This document shows, one piece after another, positions 5,755 through 7,411 of a stretch of 7,411 nt of DNA. The DNA comes from Pontiella sp. (lineage in GTDB: Bacteria > Verrucomicrobiota > Kiritimatiellia > Kiritimatiellales > Pontiellaceae), in assembly GCA_029935255.1 (NCBI GenBank), contig JAOZKS010000124.1, positions 1 through 7,411 of the forward strand, given 5' to 3'. The translations under genes and the position numbers were made by a program. The notes below the pieces were generated by a model, which was not told the origin of the DNA, ran no database searches, and saw only the letters and a list, made by a program, of their open reading frames with translations. Within the stretch, counting starts at the first letter, position 1. Every line of letters starts with the position of its first letter.

Positions 5755-7411
5755 GTATTTCTTCAGCATTTCCCGGGCAATCTCAGCCTGCGGGAGCGTA
5801 TTCACATATTCATCTTCAAGCATGGCTCTCCAAGTCTTGATGGCATCCTCTTCACTCCCGAGCTTGAGCGTTGCAGCCGCAGCAGCCAAATAGCCGTCGG
5901 CGGCCCACTTCCCATCCTCATAGCCCTTGAACAACAAATAGGTGCGTTGAAAGAACGAGTGAGCCGTCTTGAAATCTCCAAGTGCCAAGCGGCACTGCCC
6001 CATGCCATACATGGCCTCGGCATATAATGCCCCCCGCCACTCGCCAACGCCCATAACCATGTTGAAGGCTTTCTCGGCATCCTCATACCTCTTCATTTTG
6101 AACAGGGTGTCGGCCAAGATGATCTGAGCCCATCCCATGAATGAATCCGCCCCGAAAAGACCTTGGGATTCATCAATAACTTCCAGCACGCCCTCATAGT
6201 CGTTTGCGGCCAGCAATTGGTAGGTTTTTGCACGGTAGGCATGCCAAAGTTCGTCAGAATCTTCGAAATGGGTCAGGAAGTAATCAAACAAAACCCCCAT
6301 TTTAGCGGCATCGCCCTCCGTCACGGCGGCATCGCACATAATCGCCAGCGAAATCGGGGTGGTGATGGAAAGATTCTCTTGCGAAGAAAGGAGCTCCGAC
6401 CCTAAAGCCGCAACCGCCTCTTCACCTTCGAGATGAGCCATGGCAACACGCAGTCGGAGTTTAAAGACCACAGCTCGTTCATCCACCGAAGTCTGTTTTA
6501 GCTTGAGTCTCACAGACAATCCCTGGCGATCCTCATCGGAGAGATGAATATCCGCAATGGAGACGAGTTCGATCACGATTTTATCTACCCCCTCCTGCTC
6601 CACTTCATTTCCAAAATTTTCAATGGCATTAAGATAGGCTGTAACCGCATCTTCCACCTGTCCCAGTTCAATCTGGGATTGGCCGATCCAGAACACGGCC
6701 TGCGCCACATCGGCTTTGTCGGCCCAAAGCCCCATATAGTAGTCCATCAGATCAATGATTTCCTGCCATTTAAATTCAAGCTTGTACACCTTGGCCGCCT
6801 GAAACGCTGCGTAGGAGGATTGCAAGGGAGCACGTGCCGAATCAATTGCTTTACGGTAATCGGCCAGCGCACGGTCAAGCGTGTGCGGGTCGTATTCGTC
6901 TTCTGGAGTATCGGGATTATCCTTGCCATCCTTTGCGGCCTCGATATCACCACGCATGCTGTACGCCTCGGAAACCAAGGCATTATCCGGATAGGCATTG
7001 ATGAATTTAGTGAACGCCGCCTCGGCAGAAACAATATTTTCCATACCAAACAGGCATACCGCCTGACGGAACATGGATGCTGGGTAGTGTTCTCCACCGG
7101 TATATTTTTGCTGATAGAGCAGGAAGTCGTTAATGGCTCCCTGATAGTCGCCCTGCAACATATACGTCATACCACGATAGTAGGTGGAATCAGGAAGCGA
7201 CTGGGCATTGGGGTATTTATCAATAATTACAGAAAACTGCTCTCCAGCCTCTTTATAATCTTTTCTCTGAAAATAACCGAATGCCGTCATGTAGTGAAGA
7301 TCGGCACCAAGAAGCCGGTCATTTTCATCCGAGGTCGCCGGAAGAGCCTCAATATACTTGCGCAGGCTAATCACCTTATCCAGATTCTGTTTAACAAGAT
7401 TGTCACGTATA
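5740..7411 (-). CDS. Large TPR-repeat protein (5' partial, N-terminus off window)
   Basis: At least 556 residues are visible, almost wholly alpha-helical with repeated TPR units. Clear units, counted from the GTG codon at 7374, lie at about 25-55 (FGYFQRKDYKEAGEQFSVII), 62-91 (YYRGMTYMLQGDYQGAIND), 98-129, 223-254 (AVFWIGQSQIELGQVEDAV), 413-442 (LADTLFKMKRYEDAEKAF) and 450-482 (YGMGQCRLALGDFKTAHSFF). The pattern of short helices followed by KYP or AYP resembles YbgF/CpoB and BamD-type envelope TPR proteins, although this protein is much longer. A GTG at 7374 could be read as the start, but the frame stays open through 7411 and the residues before it (NLVKQNLDK) continue a helix. It also lacks a Shine-Dalgarno. 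The real start, and any signal peptide, therefore lie outside the window. It is the first visible gene of the exb operon and overlaps the next gene by one base. Its role is inferred to be protein-protein scaffolding. Confidence 0.88.
   Translation of the reverse strand, partial: IRDNLVKQNLDKVISLRKYIEALPATSDENDRLLGADLHYMTAFGYFQRKDYKEAGEQFSVIIDKYPNAQSLPDSTYYRGMTYMLQGDYQGAINDFLLYQQKYTGGEHYPASMFRQAVCLFGMENIVSAEAAFTKFINAYPDNALVSEAYSMRGDIEAAKDGKDNPDTPEDEYDPHTLDRALADYRKAIDSARAPLQSSYAAFQAAKVYKLEFKWQEIIDLMDYYMGLWADKADVAQAVFWIGQSQIELGQVEDAVTAYLNAIENFGNEVEQEGVDKIVIELVSIADIHLSDEDRQGLSVRLKLKQTSVDERAVVFKLRLRVAMAHLEGEEAVAALGSELLSSQENLSITTPISLAIMCDAAVTEGDAAKMGVLFDYFLTHFEDSDELWHAYRAKTYQLLAANDYEGVLEVIDESQGLFGADSFMGWAQIILADTLFKMKRYEDAEKAFNMVMGVGEWRGALYAEAMYGMGQCRLALGDFKTAHSFFQRTYLLFKGYEDGKWAADGYLAAAAATLKLGSEEDAIKTWRAMLEDEYVNTLPQAEIAREMLKKYGGAL

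Noticed and set aside
6889..6933. Acidic insert in the large TPR protein (DGKDNPDTPEDE) as a calcium-binding loop
   Set aside because: The spacing does not match an EF-hand or dockerin loop; it reads as a flexible acidic linker between TPR units.
1..7411. CRISPR arrays, tRNA or rRNA genes, insertion sequences, toxin-antitoxin or phage-defence genes
   Set aside because: I saw no direct-repeat arrays, transposase motifs or terminal repeats, and almost all of the window is accounted for by the eight minus-strand genes.

Overview
All eight genes in this window lie on the minus strand, so the biology reads from position 7411 down to 1. Secreted formylglycine sulfatases, a multi-gene ExbB/ExbD/TonB-type operon and several large exported TPR proteins, at mid-range GC, suggest a Gram-negative member of the PVC group. 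A Kiritimatiellota/Pontiella-like marine polysaccharide degrader is my best guess, with Planctomycetes, Lentisphaerae or Verrucomicrobia as alternatives. This placement rests on gene content and style only; no phylogenetic marker is present.

Region 1 (7411 to 1952) is a tightly packed operon. In order it holds: (a) a large TPR-repeat protein whose 5' end is outside the window; (b) a second exported TPR protein with an N-terminal beta-rich module, joined to the first by a TGATG stop/start overlap; (c) an ExbB/TolQ/MotA-family proton-channel subunit with a cleavable signal peptide; (d) and (e) two different ExbD/TolR-family subunits in tandem; (f) a TonB/TolA-like transducer. The last protein has the SxxxH transmembrane motif and a Lys/Pro-rich linker. 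Where TonB has its usual C-terminal domain, it carries a large domain that resembles a von Willebrand factor A (vWA) fold with its metal-site residues replaced. Gaps between genes are 23 nt or less. A strong intrinsic terminator at about 1854-1887 closes the operon.

Together these genes look like a proton-motive-force-driven envelope machine. ExbB and the two ExbDs would be the inner-membrane motor, the TonB-like protein the periplasmic arm, and the TPR proteins periplasmic scaffolds or partners. The combination resembles both Tol-Pal (motor, transducer, TPR protein) and Bat-type loci (vWA plus TPR), but matches neither. Its substrate cannot be read from this window.

Region 2 (1777 to 1) is a separate downstream unit of two exported sulfatases. 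The first is complete (483 aa, CAPSR active-site motif). The second is an iduronate-2-sulfatase-like enzyme (CGPSR motif) of which only the first 94 codons are present. They probably act on sulfated polysaccharides. No maturase for formylglycine formation, glycoside hydrolase or outer-membrane receptor is present.

I found no tRNA, rRNA, CRISPR array, insertion sequence or attachment site. The only noncoding stretch longer than 40 bases is 1778-1951, which holds the terminator and the sulfatase leader.
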